From NCBI GenBank assembly GCA_945899335.1, contig CAMDIP010000108.1:1-5105 (forward strand): a stretch of DNA of 5,105 bases. Reading direction: 5' to 3'. The DNA is from Bordetella parapertussis (GTDB lineage Bacteria > Pseudomonadota > Gammaproteobacteria > Burkholderiales > Burkholderiaceae_C). Each line of letters begins with the position of its first letter. The first letter of the stretch is position 1. The translations under genes and the position numbers were made by a program. Of this stretch, positions 1-5,105 are shown one piece after another. The notes under the pieces are model-generated. The model worked only from the letters and a program-made list of their open reading frames with translations, had not been told where the DNA came from and made no database searches.

Positions 1-450
1 ACGGGTGAAATTCACCATTCGCTGGAAGGCGACGAGGCGCCAGCGAGTGTGAATGCCAAAGCGAATCTGATGGCCATCATTGTGCAAATCATCATCATCG
101 ATTTGGTCTTTTCACTCGACTCCATCATCACCGCCGTGGGCATGGTCGATGATGTGCGCATCATGATTGCGGCAGTGGTCATATCTCTGGGTTTGATGAT
201 GTTGTTTGCCAAGGGAATTGGCCAGTTTGTTGACGCTCATCCCTCAATCAAGATGCTGGCTTTGAGTTTTTTGGTGGTGGTCGGTGTGGTGCTGGTGGCG
301 GAAGGTTTTGGCCACCATGTACCCAAAGGCTATATCTACTTTGGCATGGCTTTCTCCTTTGGCGTGGAAATGCTCAACATTCGCTTTCGCAAAAAACGCT
401 CGCATGCTGTAAAACTTCGCCAATCAACCATCCCAGGTGAAGATGACTGA
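1..450 (+). CDS. TerC/YgdQ-family integral membrane protein, C-terminal part (5' truncated by window edge)
   Basis: The frame is open from base 1 and ends at TGA 448-450, giving 149 codons. The family is usually about 235-250 residues, so roughly the first 90 are missing to the left. Visible family hallmarks are the EIHHSLEG linker (residues 3-10), the acidic membrane motif DLVFSLDSIITAVG (34-47), HPSIKMLALSFL (80-91) and HVPKGYIYF (106-114). Four hydrophobic segments are seen, at about 24-46, 54-73, 84-101 and 111-126, followed by a basic, cytosolic-looking tail (RKKRSHAVKLR). The pattern closely resembles E. coli YgdQ-type proteins without CBS domains. TerC relatives (Alx, MeeF/MeeY) are linked to manganese export or metal handling at the inner membrane; this role is family knowledge, not shown here. 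A start at GTG 49 is rejected because family sequence continues upstream of it. The next gene starts inside its last codons. Confidence 0.93.
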   Translation, partial: TGEIHHSLEGDEAPASVNAKANLMAIIVQIIIIDLVFSLDSIITAVGMVDDVRIMIAAVVISLGLMMLFAKGIGQFVDAHPSIKMLALSFLVVVGVVLVAEGFGHHVPKGYIYFGMAFSFGVEMLNIRFRKKRSHAVKLRQSTIPGEDD

Positions 451-862
451 TGGTGTTTTTTCTCTATCTTGGGTGAGGGTCACACTGCTGTTGTGTGGCT
501 TGTGGCCAGCGCTAGGATCAGGTCAAAGCGCGAGTTGTTTGCAAAGTACAGCCTACTATGCTGAGTTTTACCAAGGCTTGTACACCATGCATCGGCATGG
601 CTTAGATACCTTTGCCAACGACTCGTCTGATCGACAGTTGTATTTTTTTCAAGTGCAACGCAATGGCGAAAAAATCGAGGCCAATGTGGTGAAAAGTGTG
701 CAAGCCGACAATGCTTTATCGGCCAGCGAAAAAAACAAACTCACACAACTGCACCATGCTGTTGGGCAGCGGTTTCGCGACATGGCGGCCACAGATGCGC
801 AAAGCGCTCAACCCAAAGACCGAGCCAGCGTTTTACGGTTGCTACAAGAAGCTTGTCTGTAA
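443..862 (+). CDS. small exported protein of unknown function, one Cys pair
   Basis: This is a 139-residue protein not assigned to any family. ATG 443 is chosen because AGGTGA at 435-440 is a plausible ribosome binding site for it (AGG core five bases upstream). The alternative GTG 437 lies inside that site. The start overlaps the end of the terC-like gene by 8 bases, so the two are probably co-transcribed and translationally coupled. The N-terminus looks like a Sec signal peptide: hydrophobic core VTLLLCGLWPAL at about 13-24, with possible cleavage after QSA near residue 30. The mature part is about 109 residues, hydrophilic and probably helical, with a Tyr/Phe-rich start (AYYAEFYQGLY). It has exactly two cysteines, at 32 and at 138 next to the C-terminus, which could form a disulfide joining the ends. 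The likely location is periplasmic. It converges with the minus-strand gene that ends at 892; no hairpin terminator is evident in the 29 bases between them. Confidence 0.78.
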   Translation: MTDGVFSLSWVRVTLLLCGLWPALGSGQSASCLQSTAYYAEFYQGLYTMHRHGLDTFANDSSDRQLYFFQVQRNGEKIEANVVKSVQADNALSASEKNKLTQLHHAVGQRFRDMAATDAQSAQPKDRASVLRLLQEACL

Positions 863-891
863 AAAACAGTTATGCAATGCGTCTAAAGCGA

Positions 892-1410
892 CTAGCAGCC
901 TGAGTCATTCATCGTGCCATCGGGCATCACGGTTTTACAAAACTTGGTGTCATCGAGTTTGACATCATCCATCTTGGCACCCTTGAGATTGGTCCCAACC
1001 AACAAAGCACCTTTCAAATTAGCCTTGCTTAGCACTGCATCACTCAAATCAGCCCCGCTCAGATTGGCTTCACGCAAATAGGCGTTGGTGAAATTGGCCA
1101 AATGCAAATTCGCCCCAGTGAAGTCCGTACGGCGCAGGTTGGCGTCTTCGAAGTTGGTCACCAAGGTACGTTTTTCCATGGGACGCTCTGCCATATTCGC
1201 CTTGTCCATCTTGGCACCAGAAAGGTTGGCGTTTTGCAAGTCTGCGCCGCGCATATCGCGACCGCTCATGGGTGCGTCCGTTAAGTCGCAGTACTTACAA
1301 ACATTGGTGGTTTTGAAGTCTTCCAACTTCGTCGCATCAAAAGCACCTGCCTGCCATGGCAAGGATGACATGACGACCAGCAGCAAACGGGATGAAGATT
1401 TGAAAAACAC
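892..1410 (-). CDS. exported pentapeptide-repeat protein
   Basis: This is a 172-residue protein with a signal peptide (MFFKSSSRLLLVVMSSLPWQAGA, cut after AGA near residue 23), so it is expected in the periplasm. It then has about 22 consecutive A(D/N)LXX-type pentapeptides. These run in one register from Ala46 to about residue 80 and in a second from Ala90 to about 159, predicting a right-handed quadrilateral beta-helix. A CKYC motif (Cys38, Cys41) precedes the repeats. The C-terminal cap KFCKTVMPDGTMNDSGC carries Cys158 and Cys172. A Cys-x-x-Cys before the solenoid and a C-terminal TMPDG...GC cap are typical of a proteobacterial subgroup of this family. The molecular role is unknown; pentapeptide proteins that mimic DNA (Qnr, MfpA) are cytosolic, so that role is unlikely for an exported one. 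The start is GTG 1410: an in-frame TAA lies at 1420-1422, AAGGA sits just upstream of the start, and the nearby ATG (1415) is out of frame. It is transcribed divergently from the 1546 gene. Confidence 0.9.
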   Translation of the reverse strand: MFFKSSSRLLLVVMSSLPWQAGAFDATKLEDFKTTNVCKYCDLTDAPMSGRDMRGADLQNANLSGAKMDKANMAERPMEKRTLVTNFEDANLRRTDFTGANLHLANFTNAYLREANLSGADLSDAVLSKANLKGALLVGTNLKGAKMDDVKLDDTKFCKTVMPDGTMNDSGC

Positions 1411-1416
1411 AGCATT

Positions 1417-1421
1417 TCCTT
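1417..1421 (-). promoter_or_regulatory. Shine-Dalgarno site fixing the GTG start at 1410
   Basis: On the minus strand the bases read TAAGGAAATGCTGTG. AAGGA lies six bases before GTG 1410, and the TAA overlapping its 5' side closes the frame. It is therefore the only good start for the pentapeptide-repeat gene. The ATG inside AAATGCT is in another frame. Confidence 0.7.
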
Positions 1422-1479
1422 AAAACAAACTCAGTCTGGACTCCGAATAATACCCACCCTCCCCTCAGACATGGGAATT

Positions 1480-1509
1480 GGTTGGGCCTAAGCCCGGCTA
1501 TGGCCAGCC
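1480..1509. repeat. imperfect 30-base inverted repeat (hairpin or operator-like dyad)
   Basis: The left arm GGTTGGGCCTAAGCC (1480-1494) and right arm GGCTATGGCCAGCC (1496-1509) are inverted copies around C1495. The inner AGCC/GGCT is perfect. A two-base mismatch follows (TA against AT), then CC/GG, one extra G in the left arm, and GG/CC, T/A, one G-T wobble and GG/CC. No T-run follows on the plus strand and no matching U-tract is seen on the other, so it is not a standard intrinsic terminator. It could be an operator for a dimeric regulator, a 5'-leader hairpin of the 1546 gene, or an intergenic repeat unit. Confidence 0.6.
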
Positions 1510-1545
1510 GTGCGATCATTGCTACCCGTTCACGAAACCAAGCCC

Positions 1546-1869
1546 ATGTCGTCAAACCGCATCTGTTCTTTTACAACTTTCGGGGTTGTTTTTGTCTTCA
1601 GCTTAGGTGGGGTACTGCCGCTGACTGCAGCCCTCGCCCAAACCGAGGTCATCATCAACCAGCCTGGCTCGCCTGCGGTGCTGATTGATGGCAACAAAAT
1701 CATGGATGCCAAACCGGCAACAGCGACCAAGCCCCGCAAACCTGGAGCGCCTGCGCCTGCTGGCAGTTACACCTCGCGCGGTGGTGTGCCACAAAGCAGC
1801 ACAGAAGAAACCCATATGTCCAACGGCTTGGTGTGCAAAACAGAAAAAGGGCAACGCACATGCCGCTGA
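1546..1869 (+). CDS. small exported protein of unknown function, Pro/Ala/Lys-rich middle
   Basis: This is a 107-residue protein not assigned to any family. ATG 1546 (MSSNRICSF) puts a normal-length signal peptide at the N-terminus: hydrophobic core at about 11-31 and an ALA-Q cleavage site after residue 31. The in-frame GTG 1510 would add 12 polar residues and directly abuts the inverted repeat, so it is less likely. Neither start has a clear Shine-Dalgarno sequence. The mature protein is about 76 residues. It begins with TEVIINQPGSPAVLIDGNKI, followed by a low-complexity, probably disordered stretch rich in Pro, Ala, Lys and Thr (about 55-73). A short tail carries Cys97 and Cys106 in VCKTEKGQRTCR, which could form a small disulfide loop. 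It probably acts in the periplasm. It is the first gene of the rightward run, and its last 10 bases overlap the start of the next gene, which suggests translational coupling. Confidence 0.72.
   Translation: MSSNRICSFTTFGVVFVFSLGGVLPLTAALAQTEVIINQPGSPAVLIDGNKIMDAKPATATKPRKPGAPAPAGSYTSRGGVPQSSTEETHMSNGLVCKTEKGQRTCR
1846..1851 (+). promoter_or_regulatory. ribosome binding site supporting ATG 1860
   Basis: AAAGGG at 1846-1851 lies eight bases upstream of ATG 1860, inside the coding sequence of the preceding gene. It favours ATG 1860 over the in-frame GTG 1833, which has no such site and would add nine charged residues ahead of the signal peptide. Confidence 0.55.
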
Positions 1870-2291
1870 AAGGAAAAACTTGGCGGCTGTGCATGGCAAC
1901 CGTGTCTGCCAGCTTGGTCAGCGTCAGCGCTTGGGGTTACACCGTCACCTGTGAAGCCCAAGGCAGTTTTCCAGAGATGGAGAAAATCATCGTCAAACCC
2001 GCCACGGTGGAAGTCAATATAAAAAGTATTGGCAACCATTTGTACATCAAGATCGAAGGGCCCAAGCTGTATGGCATGTTTGTCAACACCTTGATCACTG
2101 AAGAATTCAAAGGCCAAGACCTCACCTCCCAAACCAGCATTTGGGTCAAGCGTAAACACATTGCGAGCCAAGAAGAGGCTGAAATCAAAATCACCCGCCA
2201 ACCTGTCTCGCTGTATGCCATGAAAGATGTACACCGCTATGGTAAAAATTTAAAATTCTTGGTGACTGGCCCCTGTCAACTTCCCTCTTAA
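1860..2291 (+). CDS. small exported protein of unknown function, beta-rich, one Cys pair
   Basis: This is a 143-residue protein that I do not recognise. It has a signal peptide at residues 1-26 (basic MPLKGKTWR, core LCMATVSASLVSVSA, cleavage near AWG before YTVTC). The mature chain is about 117 residues with alternating hydrophobic and polar stretches (KIIVKPATVEVNIKSIG, HLYIKIEG, AEIKITRQ, NLKFLVTG) that suggest a beta-sandwich or barrel. It has exactly two cysteines, Cys31 near the mature N-terminus and Cys139 near the C-terminus, so a disulfide could tie the fold's ends. It is expected to be periplasmic. It overlaps the upstream gene by 10 bases and ends 14 bases before the metal-dependent hydrolase gene, consistent with one transcript. 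Nothing in the sequence reveals a ligand or enzymatic residues. Confidence is high that it is coding and low on any function. Confidence 0.78.
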   Translation: MPLKGKTWRLCMATVSASLVSVSAWGYTVTCEAQGSFPEMEKIIVKPATVEVNIKSIGNHLYIKIEGPKLYGMFVNTLITEEFKGQDLTSQTSIWVKRKHIASQEEAEIKITRQPVSLYAMKDVHRYGKNLKFLVTGPCQLPS

Positions 2292-2305
2292 CCTACAAAC
2301 TCACC

Positions 2306-3130
2306 ATGTCCGATTTATCCGTTCGAAAGCTCCTGATTGATCTAGAAGCGCCTTTTGAGTTGCGCTGGAATGGTGGTGATGCTTTCACTTCTGCTTTCAT
2401 GAATGCGCTGTCCATGAGCTTTCCTGTAGGTGAGCAATTTTTCATAGACTCCCTGCGTCGTGGCGTTAAAGAATTAAGCCCTGAACAGCAACTCACCTTT
2501 GCCCAAGAGGTCAAAGGTTTTATCGGCCAAGAAGCCACCCACCGTCGTATCCACGAGCGCTTTAACCACCATGTCTTAAACCAAGGCATGGTGAACCATT
2601 GGGAAAAACGCGCATTGCGCCGCATTGCACACATCAACCAGAAAAAAGCTATTCATGCCGTGGCCGTCACTGCTGCCTATGAGCACTTCACATCGGTATT
2701 CGCCGCTTGGTTGCTCAACCACCCTGACTTTTTGGCGCAAGCGCCAAAGCGTTTGCAAACCTTGTGGATGTGGCACGCCAGCGAAGAAACCGAACACCGC
2801 AGTGTGTCCTTTGACATTTACCGCGCCATGGGTGGCAATGATGTTTGGCGTAAACGCTGGATGATCACGGTCACAGTGTTTTTCCTCAGCGACATACTCC
2901 TTCAAACCTGTAACAACCTTTGGCATGAGGGCAGTCTCTTCAAGTCAAGCACTTGGCGCAGTGCGTGGCGTCATCTGTTTGCCAATCAAGGGCTTTTCAC
3001 CAGTTCTTATGCGTCTTGGAAGCAGTATTTCCGAGCAGACTTTCACCCTGCTGAGCATGACGACCAGCTGTCCCGCCAATGGTTGCAAGCGAACCAACAG
3101 ACTTACCAAGCCATTGGCCAGTCCACTTAA
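2306..3130 (+). CDS. predicted metal-dependent hydrolase, ferritin-like di-iron type (COG3687/PF10118 family)
   Basis: This is a 274-residue protein without a signal peptide. It matches the 'predicted metal-dependent hydrolase' family in motif order: GEQFF (Glu43), GQEATHRRIHERFN (Glu76, His79, His83), AYEHFT (Glu126, His127) and WHASEETEHRSVSFD (Glu160, Glu161, Glu163, His164). The E, ExxH, E, ExxH spacing on helices is what a ferritin-like four-helix bundle uses to bind two metal ions, so an oxidative di-iron reaction is as plausible as hydrolysis. The family's activity is essentially uncharacterised. A hydrophobic stretch near 186-199 may contact membrane or lipid. ATG 2306 has no clear Shine-Dalgarno sequence but aligns well with the expected N-terminus (SVRKLLIDLEAPFELRWNGGD). 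It sits 14 bases after the upstream stop and 23 bases before the esterase gene, so it is probably co-expressed with both. All putative metal ligands are present and there is no sign of decay. Confidence 0.87.
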   Translation: MSDLSVRKLLIDLEAPFELRWNGGDAFTSAFMNALSMSFPVGEQFFIDSLRRGVKELSPEQQLTFAQEVKGFIGQEATHRRIHERFNHHVLNQGMVNHWEKRALRRIAHINQKKAIHAVAVTAAYEHFTSVFAAWLLNHPDFLAQAPKRLQTLWMWHASEETEHRSVSFDIYRAMGGNDVWRKRWMITVTVFFLSDILLQTCNNLWHEGSLFKSSTWRSAWRHLFANQGLFTSSYASWKQYFRADFHPAEHDDQLSRQWLQANQQTYQAIGQST

Positions 3131-3153
3131 AAACCCTTTCCATTGAATTGACC

Positions 3154-4092
3154 ATGCTCGACCCGCAAGCAAAAGCACTTTTACAACTCATGGTGGACCG
3201 CGGTGTACCTGCGGTCAACACCTTGCCGCCCAAAGAAGCTCGCGAGTTCTACGTCTTGCGCAAAACTTTGACGCAACCCGATCCCCCCGTCATGTCGCAT
3301 GTTCATGACCATTTGCCCAACTTGGGCGCTGTGCAAGTGCCTGTTCGCGAATACCGCCCCATGGGTGTCACGGCTAAAGAGGTCTTGCCTGCATTGGTTT
3401 ACTACCACGGTGGTGGCTGGGTGATTGGGAATATAGAAACCCACGATGTGCTGTGCCGTCAACTCAGCAATGCCAGCGGTTGCGCGGTGTTTTCAGTGGA
3501 TTACCGCTTGGCGCCAGAGCATGTTTTTCCTGCCGCCTTTGACGACGCATTGGCGGCTTTTCACTGGGTGGTGGCGCAAGCCGCCTCCTTGCACATTGAC
3601 CCACGCCGTGTTGCCGTGGGCGGCGACAGCGCGGGAGGCAACTTGGCAGCTGCCGTGTGCTTGGCCGCCAAGGACGCGGACCAAACACCCGCTTTTCAAT
3701 TGCTGATTTACCCCGCCACCTTGATGTACCCCGACACCCCCAGTTACCACGCCAATGCCGAGGGCTATGGTTTGACGGCGGTGGCTATGCACTGGTTCAT
3801 GGACCATTACCTGCCAACGCGTGAACATGGCAACGATTGGCGTGCTTCGCCTTTGAAAGCAAACTCGCATGCGGGCCTGCCCCCTGCGCTGGTTTTGACG
3901 GCTGGGTATGACCCCCTGAAAGACGAGGGCTACCAGTACGCCGATGCTTTGTCTGCGGCTGGCGGCGTGGCCGAGTACGTCTGCTTTGAGCGGCAGATCC
4001 ATGGCTTTATCACCATGGGTCGCATCATGCGCGAAGCTTTGAGTGGCGTGGAAGTTTGCGCGCAAGCGCTGCGCCGTTATTTGAAAGTTTGA
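3154..4092 (+). CDS. alpha/beta hydrolase, hormone-sensitive-lipase (HSL) type esterase
   Basis: This 312-residue cytosolic-looking enzyme is expected to hydrolyse short to medium acyl esters. The oxyanion-hole motif HGGGW is at 85-89, the nucleophile elbow GDSAGGN is at 157-163 with Ser159, and Asp253 (in GYDPLKDEG) and His283 (in QIHGF) complete the triad. DYRLAPEH (116-123) is another HSL-family signature. The length fits the usual 300-320 residues of family IV bacterial esterases (Aes/LipH-like). ATG 3154 gives the typical start [10 protein letters not shown]. The longer frame to ATG 3079 would overlap the preceding gene by 52 bases and add non-family sequence. No Shine-Dalgarno sequence is evident; the start is preceded by GACC. 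It lies 23 bases after the di-iron protein and 16 bases before the [2Fe-2S] subunit, implying one operon. The natural substrate is unknown; the neighbours suggest it may release an alcohol or aldehyde precursor. Confidence 0.94.
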   Translation: MLDPQAKALLQLMVDRGVPAVNTLPPKEAREFYVLRKTLTQPDPPVMSHVHDHLPNLGAVQVPVREYRPMGVTAKEVLPALVYYHGGGWVIGNIETHDVLCRQLSNASGCAVFSVDYRLAPEHVFPAAFDDALAAFHWVVAQAASLHIDPRRVAVGGDSAGGNLAAAVCLAAKDADQTPAFQLLIYPATLMYPDTPSYHANAEGYGLTAVAMHWFMDHYLPTREHGNDWRASPLKANSHAGLPPALVLTAGYDPLKDEGYQYADALSAAGGVAEYVCFERQIHGFITMGRIMREALSGVEVCAQALRRYLKV

Positions 4093-4108
4093 ACCTGAAA
4101 ATCACACC

Positions 4109-4567
4109 ATGAAACTCAATGTCAACGGACAAATACACCAACTCGATGTCGAACCCGAGATGCCACTGCTTTGGGCACTGCGCGATGAACTCGATATCAA
4201 AGGTCCCAAATATGGTTGCGGCATTGCCCTATGCGGTGCTTGTACCGTGTTGCTTAACGGCGAACCTGTTCGCTCTTGCTCTTACCCTGTTTCGTCTGCT
4301 GCTGGACAACAAGTTGTCAGCATCGAAGGCTTGGCTACCAAAGGCAAACTTCACGCTGTCCAAAAAGCTTGGATAGACCACCAAGTACCCCAGTGCGGTT
4401 ACTGCCAAGGCGGTCAAATGCTGGCTGCAGTTGCGTTGTTGAAAAAGAAACCCAAGCCCACTGATGAAGACATCGATGCAGCCATGACCAATATTTGCCG
4501 CTGCGGCACCTATGCCCGTATGCGTACTGCCATCCATGCTGCAGCACGTCAGGCAGGTCAATCATGA
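4109..4567 (+). CDS. [2Fe-2S] subunit of a molybdenum hydroxylase, isoquinoline 1-oxidoreductase alpha (IorA)-like
   Basis: This 152-residue small subunit belongs to the xanthine dehydrogenase/aldehyde oxidase family. It carries electrons from the molybdenum site through two [2Fe-2S] clusters. The N-terminal plant-type ferredoxin domain binds the first with Cys37, Cys42, Cys45 (CGIALCGAC) and Cys57. The C-terminal helical domain binds the second with Cys96, Cys99 (QCGYCQGG) and Cys130, Cys132 (NICRCGTY). All eight ligands are present and the length matches IorA/CoxS proteins. It lacks a signal peptide, so if the complex is exported it must travel folded with the Tat-bearing large subunit. ATG 4109 gives the canonical start MKLNVNGQ, with no clear Shine-Dalgarno sequence. 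Its stop overlaps the next start (ATGA at 4564-4567), so the two subunits are translationally coupled. The absence of a separate FAD subunit next to it fits the two-subunit IorAB type. Substrate: an aldehyde or N-heterocycle, undetermined. Confidence 0.95.
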   Translation: MKLNVNGQIHQLDVEPEMPLLWALRDELDIKGPKYGCGIALCGACTVLLNGEPVRSCSYPVSSAAGQQVVSIEGLATKGKLHAVQKAWIDHQVPQCGYCQGGQMLAAVALLKKKPKPTDEDIDAAMTNICRCGTYARMRTAIHAAARQAGQS

Positions 4568-5105
4568 ACCGCCGTGACTTCATTCAGGTCAGCGCCAGCA
4601 CCACTGCAGCCCTGAGCTTGGGTTTTGTGTTGCCCTCTGGAGCACAAAACTCCAGTGCCCAAGAGGTAAATGCATGGATAGACATTCATACTGATGAATC
4701 CATCGTGATTCGCTATGCACGCACAGAAATGGGCCAAGGCAGTCGCACCTCTGCTCCCATGCTGATTGCTGAAGAACTGGAAGTTGATTGGAAAAAAGTG
4801 CGTATTGAAGATGTGCAAGCGCATGAAAACTTGAAGCGCAAACGCACCTATGGTGATATGGCGAGTGTGGGCAGCCGCACCATTCGTAACTCGCAAGAGT
4901 ATTTGCGCAAAGCCGGAGCCTCTGCCCGCATGATGCTGGTGCAAGCCGCTGCCCAGCGTTGGGGCGTTTCCGAGAGCGAGTGCCAAGCCCTACTGGGCAA
5001 AGTGGTGCACACACCCAGCAAGAAAACCCTGAGCTATGGCCAGCTGGCAGCGGACGCCGCCAAACTGCCTGCGCCCAAAGACGTGGCGCTGAAAGACCCC
5101 GCCAC
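4564..5105 (+). CDS. molybdopterin-binding large subunit of the same Mo hydroxylase (IorB-like), N-terminal part, runs off window
   Basis: The frame is open from ATG 4564 to the window end: 180 codons of a protein usually about 700-750 residues long. The N-terminus is a Tat signal: NRRDFIQVS with the twin arginines at 3-4, hydrophobic stretch to about residue 23, and cleavage near SGA-Q (27/28). This implies export of a folded, cofactor-loaded enzyme to the periplasm. [20 protein letters not shown] (52-71) is the characteristic first Mo-domain motif. It appears at once after the signal rather than after an a/b hammerhead domain, which matches the rearranged domain order of Ior-beta proteins and differs from CoxL or xanthine dehydrogenase. 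[20 protein letters not shown] (103-122) and [11 protein letters not shown] (125-135) also fit the family. AGG at 4555-4557 is a reasonable ribosome binding site. The catalytic glutamate near the C-terminus is outside the window. A cytochrome c electron acceptor may follow downstream but is not visible. Confidence 0.93.
   Translation, partial: MNRRDFIQVSASTTAALSLGFVLPSGAQNSSAQEVNAWIDIHTDESIVIRYARTEMGQGSRTSAPMLIAEELEVDWKKVRIEDVQAHENLKRKRTYGDMASVGSRTIRNSQEYLRKAGASARMMLVQAAAQRWGVSESECQALLGKVVHTPSKKTLSYGQLAADAAKLPAPKDVALKDPA

Larger units (their letters stand above)
1411..1545. promoter_or_regulatory. divergent intergenic region, probable promoters for both directions
   Basis: This 135-base gap separates two divergently transcribed genes, so promoters for both should lie here. 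On the minus strand, TATTAT (plus-strand 1447-1452) is a possible -10 for the pentapeptide gene, but no convincing -35 stands 16-18 bases upstream. For the rightward genes no clear sigma-70 pair was found; TTGGTT at 1478-1483 is the best -35-like hexamer and lacks a good -10 partner. A strong dyad at 1480-1509 is listed separately. The promoter assignment rests mainly on gene orientation. Confidence 0.4.

Noticed and set aside
857..869. CTGT-AAAAA-ACAG mini-hairpin at the end of the 443-862 gene as a terminator
   Set aside because: The four-pair stem is weak and no T-run follows, so it does not qualify as an intrinsic terminator.
1085..1423. 112-codon plus-strand frame opposite the pentapeptide-repeat gene
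   Set aside because: It is the complement of a periodic repeat array, which tends to keep other frames open. No start signal or family features.
1434..1470. GTCTG ... CAGAC inverted pentamers in the intergenic region
   Set aside because: Five-base arms separated by 27 bases are expected by chance.
1767..2234. 155-codon open frame on the minus strand over the two small exported genes
   Set aside because: The plus-strand frames have signal peptides, a ribosome binding site and a tidy overlap. The antisense frame has none of these and spans a gene junction.
3079..3153. 25-residue N-terminal extension of the esterase from ATG 3079
   Set aside because: It would overlap the di-iron protein gene by 52 bases and lacks family similarity; ATG 3154 gives the usual N-terminus.
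3493..4065. 190-codon open frame on the minus strand inside the esterase gene
   Set aside because: It lies fully antisense to a gene with an intact catalytic triad, and its predicted protein has no recognisable domain. It is a shadow of codon bias.
4558..4986. 142-codon minus-strand frame opposite the Mo subunit
   Set aside because: The plus strand encodes a clear Tat signal and Mo-domain motifs. The antisense product is His/Cys-rich noise.

Overview
The window is a gene-dense stretch of a Gram-negative chromosome. It has Sec-type signal peptides, a Tat-exported molybdoenzyme, moderate GC and genes packed with short gaps or overlaps. The protein families and codon use suggest a betaproteobacterium, probably Burkholderiales (Comamonadaceae-like). 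That placement is an inference from gene style and was not checked by any search. No RNA genes, mobile elements, CRISPR arrays or phage genes were seen, and no stretch longer than 300 bases lacks a gene.

Left part (1-1410): the C-terminal two thirds of a TerC/YgdQ-type integral membrane protein enters from the left. A small exported protein of unknown function (443-862) overlaps its end. Facing these on the minus strand is an exported pentapeptide-repeat protein (892-1410), with a GTG start set by a good Shine-Dalgarno sequence.

Middle (1411-1545): a divergent intergenic region of about 135 bases. It carries an imperfect 30-base inverted repeat at 1480-1509, centred on a perfect AGCC-C-GGCT core. 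This is the most distinctive non-coding structure in the window.

Right part (1546-5105): six co-oriented genes with overlaps or gaps of 14 to 23 bases that could form one transcription unit. The first two encode small exported proteins of unknown function whose coding regions overlap by 10 bases. They are followed by a predicted metal-dependent hydrolase with a ferritin-like di-iron motif (COG3687/PF10118 type), a hormone-sensitive-lipase-type alpha/beta hydrolase with a complete catalytic triad, and the [2Fe-2S] subunit and start of the Mo-cofactor subunit of an isoquinoline 1-oxidoreductase-type (IorAB-like) molybdenum hydroxylase. The Mo subunit has a Tat signal and runs off the right end. 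The last four genes suggest a small oxidative/hydrolytic module for an organic substrate such as an ester, aldehyde or N-heterocycle. The substrate cannot be read from the sequence.

A recurring theme is that all four small exported proteins have an even number of cysteines after predicted signal cleavage (2, 4, 2 and 2), which fits disulfide-bonded periplasmic proteins. No clearly new multi-gene system was found. The best leads are the run of unrecognised Cys-pair exported proteins, the intergenic dyad and the di-iron/esterase/Mo-hydroxylase cluster.
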